DNA from: Bacteroidales bacterium
GTDB lineage: Bacteria; Bacteroidota; Bacteroidia; Bacteroidales; UBA12077
Assembly (NCBI GenBank): GCA_021108325.1
Contig: JAIORB010000101.1
Coordinates: forward strand, 1 to 64,000
DNA length: 64,000 nucleotides
Direction of reading: 5' to 3'
How positions within the stretch are numbered: position 1 is the first letter of the stretch; every line of letters begins with the position of its first letter. The position numbers and the translations under genes were made by a program. This document shows positions 8,878 through 18,072 of this stretch, one piece after another. Under the pieces are notes generated by a model, which saw only the letters and a program-made list of their open reading frames with translations, searched no databases and was not told the DNA's origin.

Positions 8878-8944
8878 TTTATTATGATCTTTTTAATTGA
8901 ATGGAATTTATTGAGGCTTTGTTTAAGTATTCCTGTTGAGTTGT

Positions 8945-9016
8945 CATTCCCGCAAACTTTTATTCCCGTTGGTCATAAGAATAGTTCTCATGAGCAAAGC
9001 GAGTAACGTGGGAATC
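8945..9016. repeat. Weak inverted repeat with CATTCCCGC / GTGGGAATC ends
   Basis: CATTCCCGC (8945-8953) and CGTGGGAATC (9007-9016) are roughly complementary ends of a 70-base segment upstream of the PfkB kinase gene. This resembles the degraded interspersed palindromic repeat at 4803-4863 in style. A candidate -7 box TACTTTTG follows at 9065-9072. Confidence 0.35.
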
Positions 9017-9103
9017 TAATGATTTTGTTTTGATTGAATTGCAAGGCTTTTTAAATAATCTTTTTACTTTTGTAACTGTTTTAAAAATAAAAAAATAAAA
9101 ATA

Positions 9104-10069
9104 ATGAATAAAGTACTTGGTATTGGGAATGCTCTAGTTGATATAATGACTCAGTTACCTGATGATTCAACTTTAGAGAAGTTTTCGTTGAAAAAAGGTA
9201 GTATGCAGCTTTCTGATAGAGATTTTGCCGATGAAATTAATATTGCAACTGCAGATTTTAAAAAATCTCAATCATCCGGAGGATCGGCTGCGAATACTAT
9301 ACATGGATTGGCAAGCCTTGGTGTTGCAACCGGATATATTGGAAAAGTAGGAAATGATGAATTTGGTGGGTTTTTTAGTAATGATATGAAAGCAAACGGC
9401 ATTCAGCCATTTATGTTAAAAAGTGCAACAGATACAGGAAGAGCAATTGCTTTAGTAACACCTGACTCGGAACGTACATTTGCTACATATCTTGGAGCAG
9501 CAATAGAATTGTCGGATGCAGATTTAAATGTCGATCAATTTAAAGATTATAAATATTTACACATTGAAGGTTATTTGGTGCAAAATCATAATCTAATGCT
9601 TAAAGCTGCTGAACTGGCTAAAGCTAATGATATGAAAATATCGATTGATATGGCTAGCTTCAATGTGGTTGAAGATAATCTTGATTTCCTGAAAGATTAT
9701 GTGAAAAATTATGTAGATATTATTTTTGCTAATGAAGATGAATCAAAAGCATTTACCGGAAAAGAACCGGAAGATTCTTTAAATGAATTAGCAGAACAAT
9801 GTGAGATTGCAATTGTAAAAATTGGAAGTAAAGGTTCAATGGTCAAAAGCGAAGGAAAAGTGTACAGAATAGAACCTTTTAAAGCTAATTCTATTGATAC
9901 AACAGGAGCAGGTGATTTATATGCTTCAGGATTTTTATACGGACTTGTAAATAACTTGCCATTAGATAAATGTGGAAGTATTGGTTCATTATGTGCAAGT
10001 AAAGTGATTGAAGTAATTGGTTCAAAAATGGAGCTGAAAACCTGGGAAGAAATAAAGATCAGTATTTAA
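9104..10069 (+). CDS. PfkB-family kinase (adenosine/sugar kinase)
   Basis: A 321-residue ribokinase-fold enzyme that phosphorylates a sugar or nucleoside with ATP. The N-terminus IGNALVDIMTQL and the substrate-binding GGSAANTIHGLASLG are PfkB signature 1. The catalytic DTTGAGDLYASGFLYGL near residue 265 holds the anion hole GAGD and general-base aspartate. Full length. Bacteroidota members of this type are usually annotated adenosine kinase, but substrate cannot be read from sequence alone. It is monocistronic with its own terminator. A diverged copy of its 3' end occurs at 13693-13824. Confidence 0.9.
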   Translation: MNKVLGIGNALVDIMTQLPDDSTLEKFSLKKGSMQLSDRDFADEINIATADFKKSQSSGGSAANTIHGLASLGVATGYIGKVGNDEFGGFFSNDMKANGIQPFMLKSATDTGRAIALVTPDSERTFATYLGAAIELSDADLNVDQFKDYKYLHIEGYLVQNHNLMLKAAELAKANDMKISIDMASFNVVEDNLDFLKDYVKNYVDIIFANEDESKAFTGKEPEDSLNELAEQCEIAIVKIGSKGSMVKSEGKVYRIEPFKANSIDTTGAGDLYASGFLYGLVNNLPLDKCGSIGSLCASKVIEVIGSKMELKTWEEIKISI

Positions 10070-10089
10070 AAATACTATAAAGAAAGGGA

Positions 10090-10120
10090 AAGGGTAGTTG
10101 TTAAGCAATTACCCTTTTTT
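10090..10120 (+). terminator. Rho-independent terminator after PfkB kinase gene
   Basis: AAGGGTAGTTG and CAATTACCCTT form an 11-bp stem (one non-Watson-Crick pair) with a TTAAG loop, followed by TTTT. A similar hairpin follows the kinase remnant at 13846-13875. Confidence 0.8.
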
Positions 10121-10269
10121 AATTTTAATTTTTGTAAAATAGTAAAAGATTACTTAAATTTATAATGATGAATAACAATAAATGAAAAAGAAGTTTTGGT
10201 AATTGTTTATAGCAAAATATCATAATTATTATTCATTGAAATTGTTGATATTTATTAACAAAGTTGCTT

Positions 10270-13200
10270 ATGGGAATTCAAGCTGGAGAAAAAGGTGACA
10301 CAACATACAGATTTAAACTTCCTAAAGTTTTAAGCTATTATAATAAATCTGATTATACTACTCAACAGAAAGCACGTTTTATTTTTTATTTATGTATAGC
10401 TGCAATTGTAGGTCTTTTTTTTCTTATTCTTTCCACAAGTTATGTTCAGATTCATAGTGCCGAGTACGATGGGATTTATTTTCCGGTTATTTTAGCTGAG
10501 ATTATTGTTTTAATTCTATTTATTGGATGTCTTTTCCTTTTAGTAAAGGGTTATTATAATATTTCTTCCCATTTGTTTATATCATCTGCTATTTTATGTG
10601 TGTGGATTGTTATGTGGGTTGATCATGGTGAAATAGTTTCCCGGCTTGATACCATTGTTATTATTTTAGCTTTGCTAAATATGGCACCTTTATTTATTAC
10701 TAAATACAAATCAACTATTCTTATTTATATTTTAGCAAATGTCACAATATTAATTGTCTTTATACTGATTTTAAAAGATCAGATAAAATTACCCAATTCA
10801 TCAATAGTGGATTATATTATTGATACATCCGCAGCAATGATTTTTACAGGTATTGTGGGATATAATATATTCAGAATCAATAAAGAATCTCTTGAAAAAG
10901 TTGAATTTGATAATAAAGAACGGAAAAAGGCTGAGGAAGCATTAAAGCATAGCGAAATGTTTCGTCGTAGAGTTTTTGATAGTTCAGAGATTCCAATAGT
11001 AGTGATGGAATCTACTTCTTTTAAGTATATTGATATTAATCCTGCTGCTGTAAAAATGTATGGTTTTCCTTCGCATGAAGCTTCTCTGGGAAAAACACCT
11101 CTTGATGTTTCTGCTCCTGTTCAATATGACGGTACTCTCTCATCTGAAAAAGCAGTATCTTATATTGAGAAAGCATTGAAGGAAGGAAGTGTTACGTTTG
11201 AATGGCTTCATCAACGTCCTGATGGTGAATTTTGGGATGCCGAAGTTCATTTGTTATCCTTTAAATCAGATGAAGAAACTTTACTTCAATTTTCCTTAAT
11301 TGATATTACCGAACGAAAAAAAATTGAATCAGAGCTTAGAGAAAGCGAGTTAAGGTATAGAACGCTTTTTGAAAATGCTCAAACAGGTATTTATCAAACT
11401 ACGCCCGAAGGTAAGATCTTGCAATCCAATCCTGCCATTATAAAAATGCTTGGGTTTGATTCATTGGAAGAACTAAATAAAAGAGACCTTAAGACTGAAA
11501 AGGTTTTTGTAAAATCGACAAGAAATAATTTCATAGAGATTATTGAAAAGCAAGGATTTGTAAAAGATTTTGAAGCGGAATGGAAAAAGAAAAATGACGA
11601 AACTATAATTATTAGGGAGAATGCCCGTGCTGTGCGTGATGCTGAAGGAAAAACGCTATATTATGAGGGTTTTGTTGAAAATATAACTGAACGCAAACAA
11701 GCCGAAAAAGCATTAAAGGAAAGTCAGCAACTATTCCAAGCCTTGGCTCAGGTTTCGCCGGTTGGTATTTTTCGAACTAATGCTGATGGTTATACAACAT
11801 ATGTTAACCCAAAATGGATGGAATTATCAGGATTAACATTTGAAGAGGCAATTGGTGATGGCTGGCTTACAGCAGTACATCCGGAAGATAAAGAAATGCT
11901 CCGGGATAATTGGAAATCACATTCTGGTAAAAGCGAAAAGTCAACAGCCGAATACCGATTCATTAAACCTGACGGGAGCATTGTTTGGGTTCTTGGTAAT
12001 GCTGAACCGGAAATTGTTGATAATAAAATCAAAGGTTACATAGGAACAATTACCGATATTACCGAACGAAAACTGGCAGAGAAGGAATTAAAAGAAAGTG
12101 AAGAGAAGTACCGGACGCTTATGGAAAGTATGAATGAAGTTGTTATTATGGCGGATAATGATCATCGGGTTAAGTATGTGAATAAAAAATTTACTGAAAA
12201 ACTAGGATATGCTCCTGAAGAGATTATTGGTAAAATAGGATATAAAATACTTCATGACACAGAAGATTACAAAGTAATTGAAAAAGCGAATTCTGAGAGA
12301 CTAAATAAGAAAGTAAGTTACTATGAAGTAGTATTTATTGCTAAAGATGGCAGAAGGTTAGACTTTTTGGTAAATGGTGCACCAGTAATTGATACTGAAG
12401 GAAAATCCATTGGTTCAATTGGAACTATGGTTGATATAACCGAAAAAAAGATTATTGAAAAAGAACTTGAAAAACATAGAAACCATCTTGAATTTCTTGT
12501 TAAGGATCGTACTGAAGAGCTTGCTACTTCAAATGAAGAACTATTATCTACTAACGAAGAGTTGCATAATCAACGTGAAGAACTTGAGACTGTACTTAAG
12601 AATTTACAAAATACTCAAAAACAACTTGTACAGGCCGAAAAGATGGCATCACTTGGAGTTTTGGCCTCAGGTGTTGCGCACGAAATAAATAATCCTCTTA
12701 ACTTTATTAAAGGTGGCATTTTTGGCCTGGAGCAATATTTTGACGAAAACCTGAAAGAGCACAAAAATGAGGTGTCTCCATTAATTGAAGGAATAAATAT
12801 TGGAGTTGAAAGGGCTGCTAATATAGTTACAAGTTTAAACCATTATAGTCGCCGAGATGATTCAAAGCTTATTGAATGCGATATTCATTCCATAATTGAC
12901 AATTGCCTTGTTATGTTTCGTAATCAAATTATTAATAGAATTGATATTAAAAAGAATTATTCTCCTAAGATGCACTCATTATATGGTAACGAAGGAAAAT
13001 TACATCAGGCAATGCTAAATATTTTATCGAATGCTGTACAGGCAATTGATAATAAAGGAATAATAAATATAAAAACGACTGTTTCAAAACAAAAGATAAC
13101 AATTCTTGTTTCTGATACAGGCTGTGGAATAAGTGCTGAAAATATGCCAAAGATTTTTGATCCATTTTTTACAACAAAAGAAGCAGGAAAAGGTACAGGT

Positions 13201-13317
13201 TTGGGATTATCAATAACTTTTAATATTTTAGAAGAACATAATGGAACTATAGAGTTTGAATCAAGTGTAGGACATGGATCTACTGTTAAAATAACATTAC
13301 CTTTAAACAAAATATAA
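10270..13317 (+). CDS. Membrane-bound multi-PAS sensor histidine kinase
   Basis: The ATG at 10270 is preferred to the TTG six bases upstream, giving 1015 residues. The N-terminal ~200 residues hold about six transmembrane helices. Four PAS domains follow (about 228-350, 357-475, 480-595, 605-720), each linked by D-I-T-E-R-K-type hinges. Then comes a coiled coil with SNEELLSTNEEL (720-785), a HisKA-like domain with phospho-accepting H804 in SGVAHEINNP, and an HATPase_c domain with DTGCGI and GTGLGLS. It lacks a receiver domain. The response regulator gene starts 2 bp downstream and is the obvious partner. Confidence 0.93.
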   Translation: MGIQAGEKGDTTYRFKLPKVLSYYNKSDYTTQQKARFIFYLCIAAIVGLFFLILSTSYVQIHSAEYDGIYFPVILAEIIVLILFIGCLFLLVKGYYNISSHLFISSAILCVWIVMWVDHGEIVSRLDTIVIILALLNMAPLFITKYKSTILIYILANVTILIVFILILKDQIKLPNSSIVDYIIDTSAAMIFTGIVGYNIFRINKESLEKVEFDNKERKKAEEALKHSEMFRRRVFDSSEIPIVVMESTSFKYIDINPAAVKMYGFPSHEASLGKTPLDVSAPVQYDGTLSSEKAVSYIEKALKEGSVTFEWLHQRPDGEFWDAEVHLLSFKSDEETLLQFSLIDITERKKIESELRESELRYRTLFENAQTGIYQTTPEGKILQSNPAIIKMLGFDSLEELNKRDLKTEKVFVKSTRNNFIEIIEKQGFVKDFEAEWKKKNDETIIIRENARAVRDAEGKTLYYEGFVENITERKQAEKALKESQQLFQALAQVSPVGIFRTNADGYTTYVNPKWMELSGLTFEEAIGDGWLTAVHPEDKEMLRDNWKSHSGKSEKSTAEYRFIKPDGSIVWVLGNAEPEIVDNKIKGYIGTITDITERKLAEKELKESEEKYRTLMESMNEVVIMADNDHRVKYVNKKFTEKLGYAPEEIIGKIGYKILHDTEDYKVIEKANSERLNKKVSYYEVVFIAKDGRRLDFLVNGAPVIDTEGKSIGSIGTMVDITEKKIIEKELEKHRNHLEFLVKDRTEELATSNEELLSTNEELHNQREELETVLKNLQNTQKQLVQAEKMASLGVLASGVAHEINNPLNFIKGGIFGLEQYFDENLKEHKNEVSPLIEGINIGVERAANIVTSLNHYSRRDDSKLIECDIHSIIDNCLVMFRNQIINRIDIKKNYSPKMHSLYGNEGKLHQAMLNILSNAVQAIDNKGIINIKTTVSKQKITILVSDTGCGISAENMPKIFDPFFTTKEAGKGTGLGLSITFNILEEHNGTIEFESSVGHGSTVKITLPLNKI

Positions 13318-13319
13318 AT

Positions 13320-13688
13320 ATGATGGACGAAAAAATTACAATACTATATGTGGATGATGAGTCAGTAAACCTTAAGCTATTTGAGATTAATTTTAAAAAG
13401 AAATTTAATGTTTTAACAGCAGAATCTGGTGCTGAAGGATTGGAACAATTAAAAGTAAATCCTCATACTATAGTTGTAATAAGCGATATGAAAATGCCTG
13501 GTATGAATGGTATTGATTTTATCAGGTTGGCAAAAAAAGATTTCCCTCATATCCGTTTTTTTATTTTAACAGGCTTTGATATAACTGAAGAAATTGCCGA
13601 TGCATTAAACGAACGCTTGATACATAAATATTTCAGAAAACCATTCAATATGAAAGAAATTGAAGATTCGATTCTGGAGTTTTTATAA
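13320..13688 (+). CDS. Single-domain response regulator
   Basis: A 122-residue stand-alone receiver domain. It has the acidic pair in YVDDES, phospho-acceptor aspartate in VISDMKMPGMNG, the conserved threonine in FILTGF and lysine in FRKPF. No output domain, so it acts by protein interaction or phosphorelay. It starts 2 bp after the stop of the multi-PAS kinase, indicating translational coupling and partnership. Confidence 0.92.
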   Translation: MMDEKITILYVDDESVNLKLFEINFKKKFNVLTAESGAEGLEQLKVNPHTIVVISDMKMPGMNGIDFIRLAKKDFPHIRFFILTGFDITEEIADALNERLIHKYFRKPFNMKEIEDSILEFL

Positions 13689-13692
13689 TTAG

Positions 13693-13824
13693 ATGTATAT
13701 CTTATGGATTAGTAATAACTTACCTTTGGATAAATGCGGTAGCATTGGCTCATTATGCGCAAGTAAAGTAATTGGCTTGAAAATGGATAATTCAATCTGG
13801 GCAGAAATTTTAAAATCAATTTAA
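13693..13824 (+). pseudogene. Remnant of a PfkB-family kinase C-terminus
   Basis: A 43-residue frame (MYILWISNNLPLDKCG...) aligns with the last ~45 residues of the PfkB kinase at 9104-10069. Both contain NNLPLDKCGSIGSLCASKVI and end in I-x-x-S-I or I-S-I before TAA. Five residues (EVIGS region) are missing and the nucleotide sequence is clearly diverged. A terminator hairpin follows in the same relative place. It has no ATP-binding or catalytic part, so it cannot be an active kinase. It marks a duplication or recombination at this locus. Confidence 0.8.
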
Positions 13825-13845
13825 ATAAAATATTTTGTAAGAAAG

Positions 13846-13875
13846 AGGATGATTGCTTAGCAGTCATCCTTTTTA
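13846..13875 (+). terminator. Rho-independent terminator after kinase remnant
   Basis: AGGATGATTGCT and AGCAGTCATCCT are complementary except for one wobble pair, followed by TTTTT. It would terminate the 10270-13688 operon. Confidence 0.8.
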
Positions 13876-14028
13876 CTAAAATAGAAGTGACAAAAATATT
13901 GGTATTTATAATACTATTTTGTTTTGTATATATTATCTTCTTATTTTTATATAAATATAAAAATGCAAACAATTTTTACGAAGCAACATAGATATTAAGG
14001 TATTTTAATATTTAATAATTTAAAGATT

Positions 14029-17000
14029 ATGAAAACTAAAGATACTGTAAGACTTATTTCGATTATCCTTTTATTAATAGTTTCAGTTCTATTAATTTAT
14101 TATTTCCATATAATTAGAGATACCGGGGAAGTATTTAGCCATTATTTTTATATACCGATTATTATATCAATTTTATGGTGGCGGAAGAAAGGCTTATTAA
14201 CAACTTTATTTTTAATAGTAGTACTATGTACCAGTAATCTTTTTAGAGAAACTCCAAATATTATTCATGATTTTTATAGGTCAATACCGTTTATTATTGT
14301 TTCCATAATCGCTTATAGCATTAATGAAGAGTTAATAAAATCAAGAATTAAATCTTTTCAAACTCTGGCAGACCTCCAAAAGAGCAAAGTCGGATACGAA
14401 CACTTATTTACGATGTTAAGGCTAATGTGTGATAATTTGCCCGAACTAATATGGGCAAAAGATTTAGAAGGGAAATATTTATTTGTAAATAAATCATGTT
14501 GCGAAAATTTATTGAATGCAAAAGATACGGACGAGCCAATTGGAAAAACAGATTTATATTTTGCAGAAAGGGGAAAAAACTCTCATCCTGAAAATGTCAA
14601 TTATCACACATTTGGGGATATGTGTACCGTTTCTGACCTGAAAACTATTAAATCAAAAAAGCAAACAAATTTAGATGAGACAGGATATATTAAAGGTGTA
14701 TATACTATTCTTAATGTTAGCAAGGCTCCTTTTTGGTATAATAATAATATAATAGGAACAATAGGTTGTGCAAGAGATGTAACAATAGAGAGAAAATACG
14801 AAAAAATCCTTACGGAAAGCGAAGAACGATTCAGAAGTTTGTACGAAAATACGACTATTGGTTTATATCGAACTACCCCCGATGGTAAAATTGTTTTAGC
14901 AAATCCTGCACTTGTTAATATGCTTGGGTATAACAATTTCGATGAATTAGCCCGGCTTAATTTAGAAAAAGAAGGTTTCGGATCCGGTTATTCGCGCCAC
15001 ACATTTCTCGAAAACATAGAAAAAGAGGGCGAAATAAAAGGTTTAGAATCTGTTTGGGCAAAAAAGGATGGTACAACTATTTTCGTCTGCGAAAGCGCTA
15101 AAGTAATTTATGATAGTAACAATCAGATTATTTATTACGAAGGGACAGTTGAAGATATAACCCAACGTAAAAAGATAGAGAATGCCCTTGAACAATCGGA
15201 AGAAAAGTATCGCACAATGATAGAACAGTCCAATGATATGATCTGGACTTTGGATATAGATGGTAATTTGACATTTTTTAACAAACGATCAGAGGAAATT
15301 ACCGGTCACTTGTTCAAGGATTGGGAAGGAAAATCCTTTGCTCCTCTCATCGTTGAAGAAGACTTGCCGATTGTAATGGAGGTATATCAAAAAACTCTCA
15401 AAGGAGAATCCCAACGTTATGAAGTGCGTATAAAAAGAGTTAATGAGCAAATTATTATTCTTTCCGTTAATACTGCACCAATTCTTAAAAACAACAAAGT
15501 TGTTGGCACTGTAAGTTTTGGGCGCGACATTACAGCACGTAAGCAGGCCGAAGATTCACTCAAAGAAACACGGGACTATCTTGATAGTCTGATTCGCTAC
15601 GCCAATGCCCCCATTATTGTTTGGGACACGAAAGGCCGAATTACCAGGTTCAACAGGGCTTTTGAGCATTTTACCGGGTTTAATTCGGAAAATGTACTTG
15701 GGAAAAAACTTGATTTTCTTTTTCCTAAAGATCGATTTGAAGAAGTAATGGTTCATATAAGAAAAGCTACATCAGGAGAAAGATTAAATGCAGTAGAAAT
15801 TCCTATTATGCATAAAGATGGTTCCATTAAAATATTATTATCTAATTCAGCCCCTATCTATGTGCCTGACAGTAAGACGATTTTATCTATTATTGTCCAA
15901 GGGCAGGATATCACCGAGCGCAAGCAGGCGAATCAGAAATTAAGGGAACTTAATCAAGCCATTGAACAGTCGTTAGAGGGAATAGCGGTAGCAAATATGG
16001 ATGGGAAGTTTATTTTTGTCAATCAGGCTTGGGCGGAAATGCACGGTTATCGGGTTACTGATTTGATAGGAAAATCAACTATTATGCTAGATTCGTCTGA
16101 AGACAAGAGGAATTTTCCGAAAGTATTGGAAGATATAAAGAAAAAGGGTTTCTGGCGGGGTGAACTTCGAAGGGTTAAAAAAGACCACTCATCCTTCCCG
16201 TCCATTATGACATCAAGCTTAATGACAGATGATAAGAATAGACCGATTGGTATTGTAGGCGTCTGCCTGGATATAACTGAACGCAAACGGGCAGAGCAAA
16301 TACAAAAGGTATTATACAATATTTCCAATGCAGTTATTACAACTGATAATCTTAAAAAATTAATTAGTCTGATACAAGAAGAACTGGGAACAATTATTGA
16401 TACCACTAATTTTTATGTTGCTCTTTACGACAATAAAACCGATACCCTTTCATTACCATTTTTCGTTGACGAAAAGGATGAATTTACTACTTTCCCGGCA
16501 GGAAAAACATTAACCTATTACGTAATAAAAACTCAAGAACCCCTGTTTGCTACTAAAGAAAAAGTAAAGAAATTAGAAAAATCAGGAGATATTGAACGTT
16601 TCGGAACAGATTCGGAAATATGGCTTGGAGTACCTCTTAAAATTGAAGGAAAAGTAACCGGTGTTCTTGCTGTTCAAAGTTACTCAAACGAAAATGCATT
16701 TAACGAATCAGATATGAAGATGCTTGAATTTGTTTCTGATCAGATAAGTATTTCTATTAATCGTAAAAAGACTGAGGAATACCTAATTAAATCCAAAGAA
16801 AAAGCCGAAGAAAATGACCGGTTAAAAACGGCATTTTTAACAAATATGTCACATGAAATTCGCACACCTATGAATGGTATTATCGGGTTTGCTGATCTTC
16901 TAAAAAAAGCAAATTATATAAATAAAGAAGAATATGATTATTATGCAAATATAATTGTTGATAGCAGTAAACAGCTTTTAAATATTGTTAATGATATTTT

Positions 17001-17922
17001 AGATATTTCTAAAATTGAAACAGGTCAAATTGATTTATTTGAAGAAGAAATATCTGTAAATAAAATTATTTCAGAAACATTCTCATTTTTTGAACTCAAG
17101 GCAAAGGAAAAAAATCTTAAACTAAATGTTTTTAAAGGATTGTCAGATAAAGAAGCAACGATAAAAACAGATCAATCAAAATTAAAACAGGTACTTTTTA
17201 ATTTAGTAAGTAATGCATTTAAATTTACTGAAAATGGATCAATAGATTTTGGGTATCATTTAAAAAATAATGGACTGGAATTTTATGTTAAAGATTCAGG
17301 TATAGGTATTGCTAAAAAATACCATAAGAAAATATTTGATCGCTTTATTAAGGCAGAAAATATTACGACAGAATTATATGGTGGAACAGGTTTAGGATTG
17401 GCCATTTGTACAGGTTTGGTTGGGAAAATGGGTGGCAAAATTTGGGTAGAATCCGAAAAGGATAAAGGTGCTGAGTTTTATTTTACGATACCATATAAAA
17501 CATCAACACAAACGAAGGTATCAAAATTACAGGAAAATATAACAGAAAGTGATTTAGCTGATTATACTATTCTTGTTGTGGAAGACGAAACAAATAGTGC
17601 TATTTATTTAAGGGAAATTTTATCAAATAGAAAAATTAAACAATTGCTTGCTAAAGATGGTAAACAGGCAATAGAAATGTTTAAGAAAAATCATGATATA
17701 GATTTAATTTTAATGGACATTAAATTACCTGTAATGGATGGATATACCGCTACTCGGGAAATAAAAAAAATAAAATCTGATATACCTGTAATTGCCCAAA
17801 CAGCTTATGCTATGTTCGGAGATAAGGAAAAGGCATTAAAAGCAGGTTGTGATGATTATATTTCAAAACCAATTTCTGAAGAAAATTTAATTAGTTTGCT
17901 TAAAAAATATTTGAAAAAATAG
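14029..17922 (+). CDS. Membrane-bound hybrid histidine kinase with five PAS and one GAF domain
   Basis: 1297 residues. About four N-terminal transmembrane helices (residues 5-105) precede five PAS domains (starting near 118, 260, 386, 510 and 636). A GAF domain follows at about 757-915 (GTIIDTTNFYVALYD), then HisKA with H942 in NMSHEIRTPMNG, HATPase_c with DSGIGI and GTGLGLAI, and a C-terminal receiver domain with phospho-acceptor D1230 in LILMDIKLPVMDG. No HPt domain is present, so a separate phosphotransfer protein would be needed for onward relay. Parts of the kinase and receiver regions are identical in DNA to the next gene. Confidence 0.93.
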   Translation: MKTKDTVRLISIILLLIVSVLLIYYFHIIRDTGEVFSHYFYIPIIISILWWRKKGLLTTLFLIVVLCTSNLFRETPNIIHDFYRSIPFIIVSIIAYSINEELIKSRIKSFQTLADLQKSKVGYEHLFTMLRLMCDNLPELIWAKDLEGKYLFVNKSCCENLLNAKDTDEPIGKTDLYFAERGKNSHPENVNYHTFGDMCTVSDLKTIKSKKQTNLDETGYIKGVYTILNVSKAPFWYNNNIIGTIGCARDVTIERKYEKILTESEERFRSLYENTTIGLYRTTPDGKIVLANPALVNMLGYNNFDELARLNLEKEGFGSGYSRHTFLENIEKEGEIKGLESVWAKKDGTTIFVCESAKVIYDSNNQIIYYEGTVEDITQRKKIENALEQSEEKYRTMIEQSNDMIWTLDIDGNLTFFNKRSEEITGHLFKDWEGKSFAPLIVEEDLPIVMEVYQKTLKGESQRYEVRIKRVNEQIIILSVNTAPILKNNKVVGTVSFGRDITARKQAEDSLKETRDYLDSLIRYANAPIIVWDTKGRITRFNRAFEHFTGFNSENVLGKKLDFLFPKDRFEEVMVHIRKATSGERLNAVEIPIMHKDGSIKILLSNSAPIYVPDSKTILSIIVQGQDITERKQANQKLRELNQAIEQSLEGIAVANMDGKFIFVNQAWAEMHGYRVTDLIGKSTIMLDSSEDKRNFPKVLEDIKKKGFWRGELRRVKKDHSSFPSIMTSSLMTDDKNRPIGIVGVCLDITERKRAEQIQKVLYNISNAVITTDNLKKLISLIQEELGTIIDTTNFYVALYDNKTDTLSLPFFVDEKDEFTTFPAGKTLTYYVIKTQEPLFATKEKVKKLEKSGDIERFGTDSEIWLGVPLKIEGKVTGVLAVQSYSNENAFNESDMKMLEFVSDQISISINRKKTEEYLIKSKEKAEENDRLKTAFLTNMSHEIRTPMNGIIGFADLLKKANYINKEEYDYYANIIVDSSKQLLNIVNDILDISKIETGQIDLFEEEISVNKIISETFSFFELKAKEKNLKLNVFKGLSDKEATIKTDQSKLKQVLFNLVSNAFKFTENGSIDFGYHLKNNGLEFYVKDSGIGIAKKYHKKIFDRFIKAENITTELYGGTGLGLAICTGLVGKMGGKIWVESEKDKGAEFYFTIPYKTSTQTKVSKLQENITESDLADYTILVVEDETNSAIYLREILSNRKIKQLLAKDGKQAIEMFKKNHDIDLILMDIKLPVMDGYTATREIKKIKSDIPVIAQTAYAMFGDKEKALKAGCDDYISKPISEENLISLLKKYLKK
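17026..17234 (+). repeat. 209-bp block identical to 20836-21044
   Basis: This stretch of the kinase core (end of HisKA through first part of HATPase_c) matches 20836-21044 base for base, while flanking sequence of the two genes differs. It indicates recent gene conversion or duplication. Confidence 0.93.
17466..17670 (+). repeat. 205-bp block identical to 21291-21495
   Basis: This covers the HATPase C-terminus, the linker and the first half of the receiver domain. It is identical to 21291-21495, and the remaining receiver sequence differs at only scattered bases. Confidence 0.93.
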
Positions 17923-18072
17923 AACAATATTTAGAAATGATTAAAAACCAGATTTGATTATTAGTTTTATAAATAGTATTGTAAAGTTGCGTTTTTAACA
18001 GTGGAACTGAAACTTGCATATTACCTTGAATATATAAATAGGTAGGCAAACATGAATTCTGAAGCTTGAAAT

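Larger units (their letters stand above)
13689..14028. other. Intergenic region with kinase remnant and terminator
   Basis: This 340-bp gap contains the PfkB remnant (13693-13824), its hairpin terminator (13846-13875), then about 150 bases of AT-rich sequence in front of the next kinase gene. No clear TAnnTTTG promoter was found in the last part. Confidence 0.6.
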
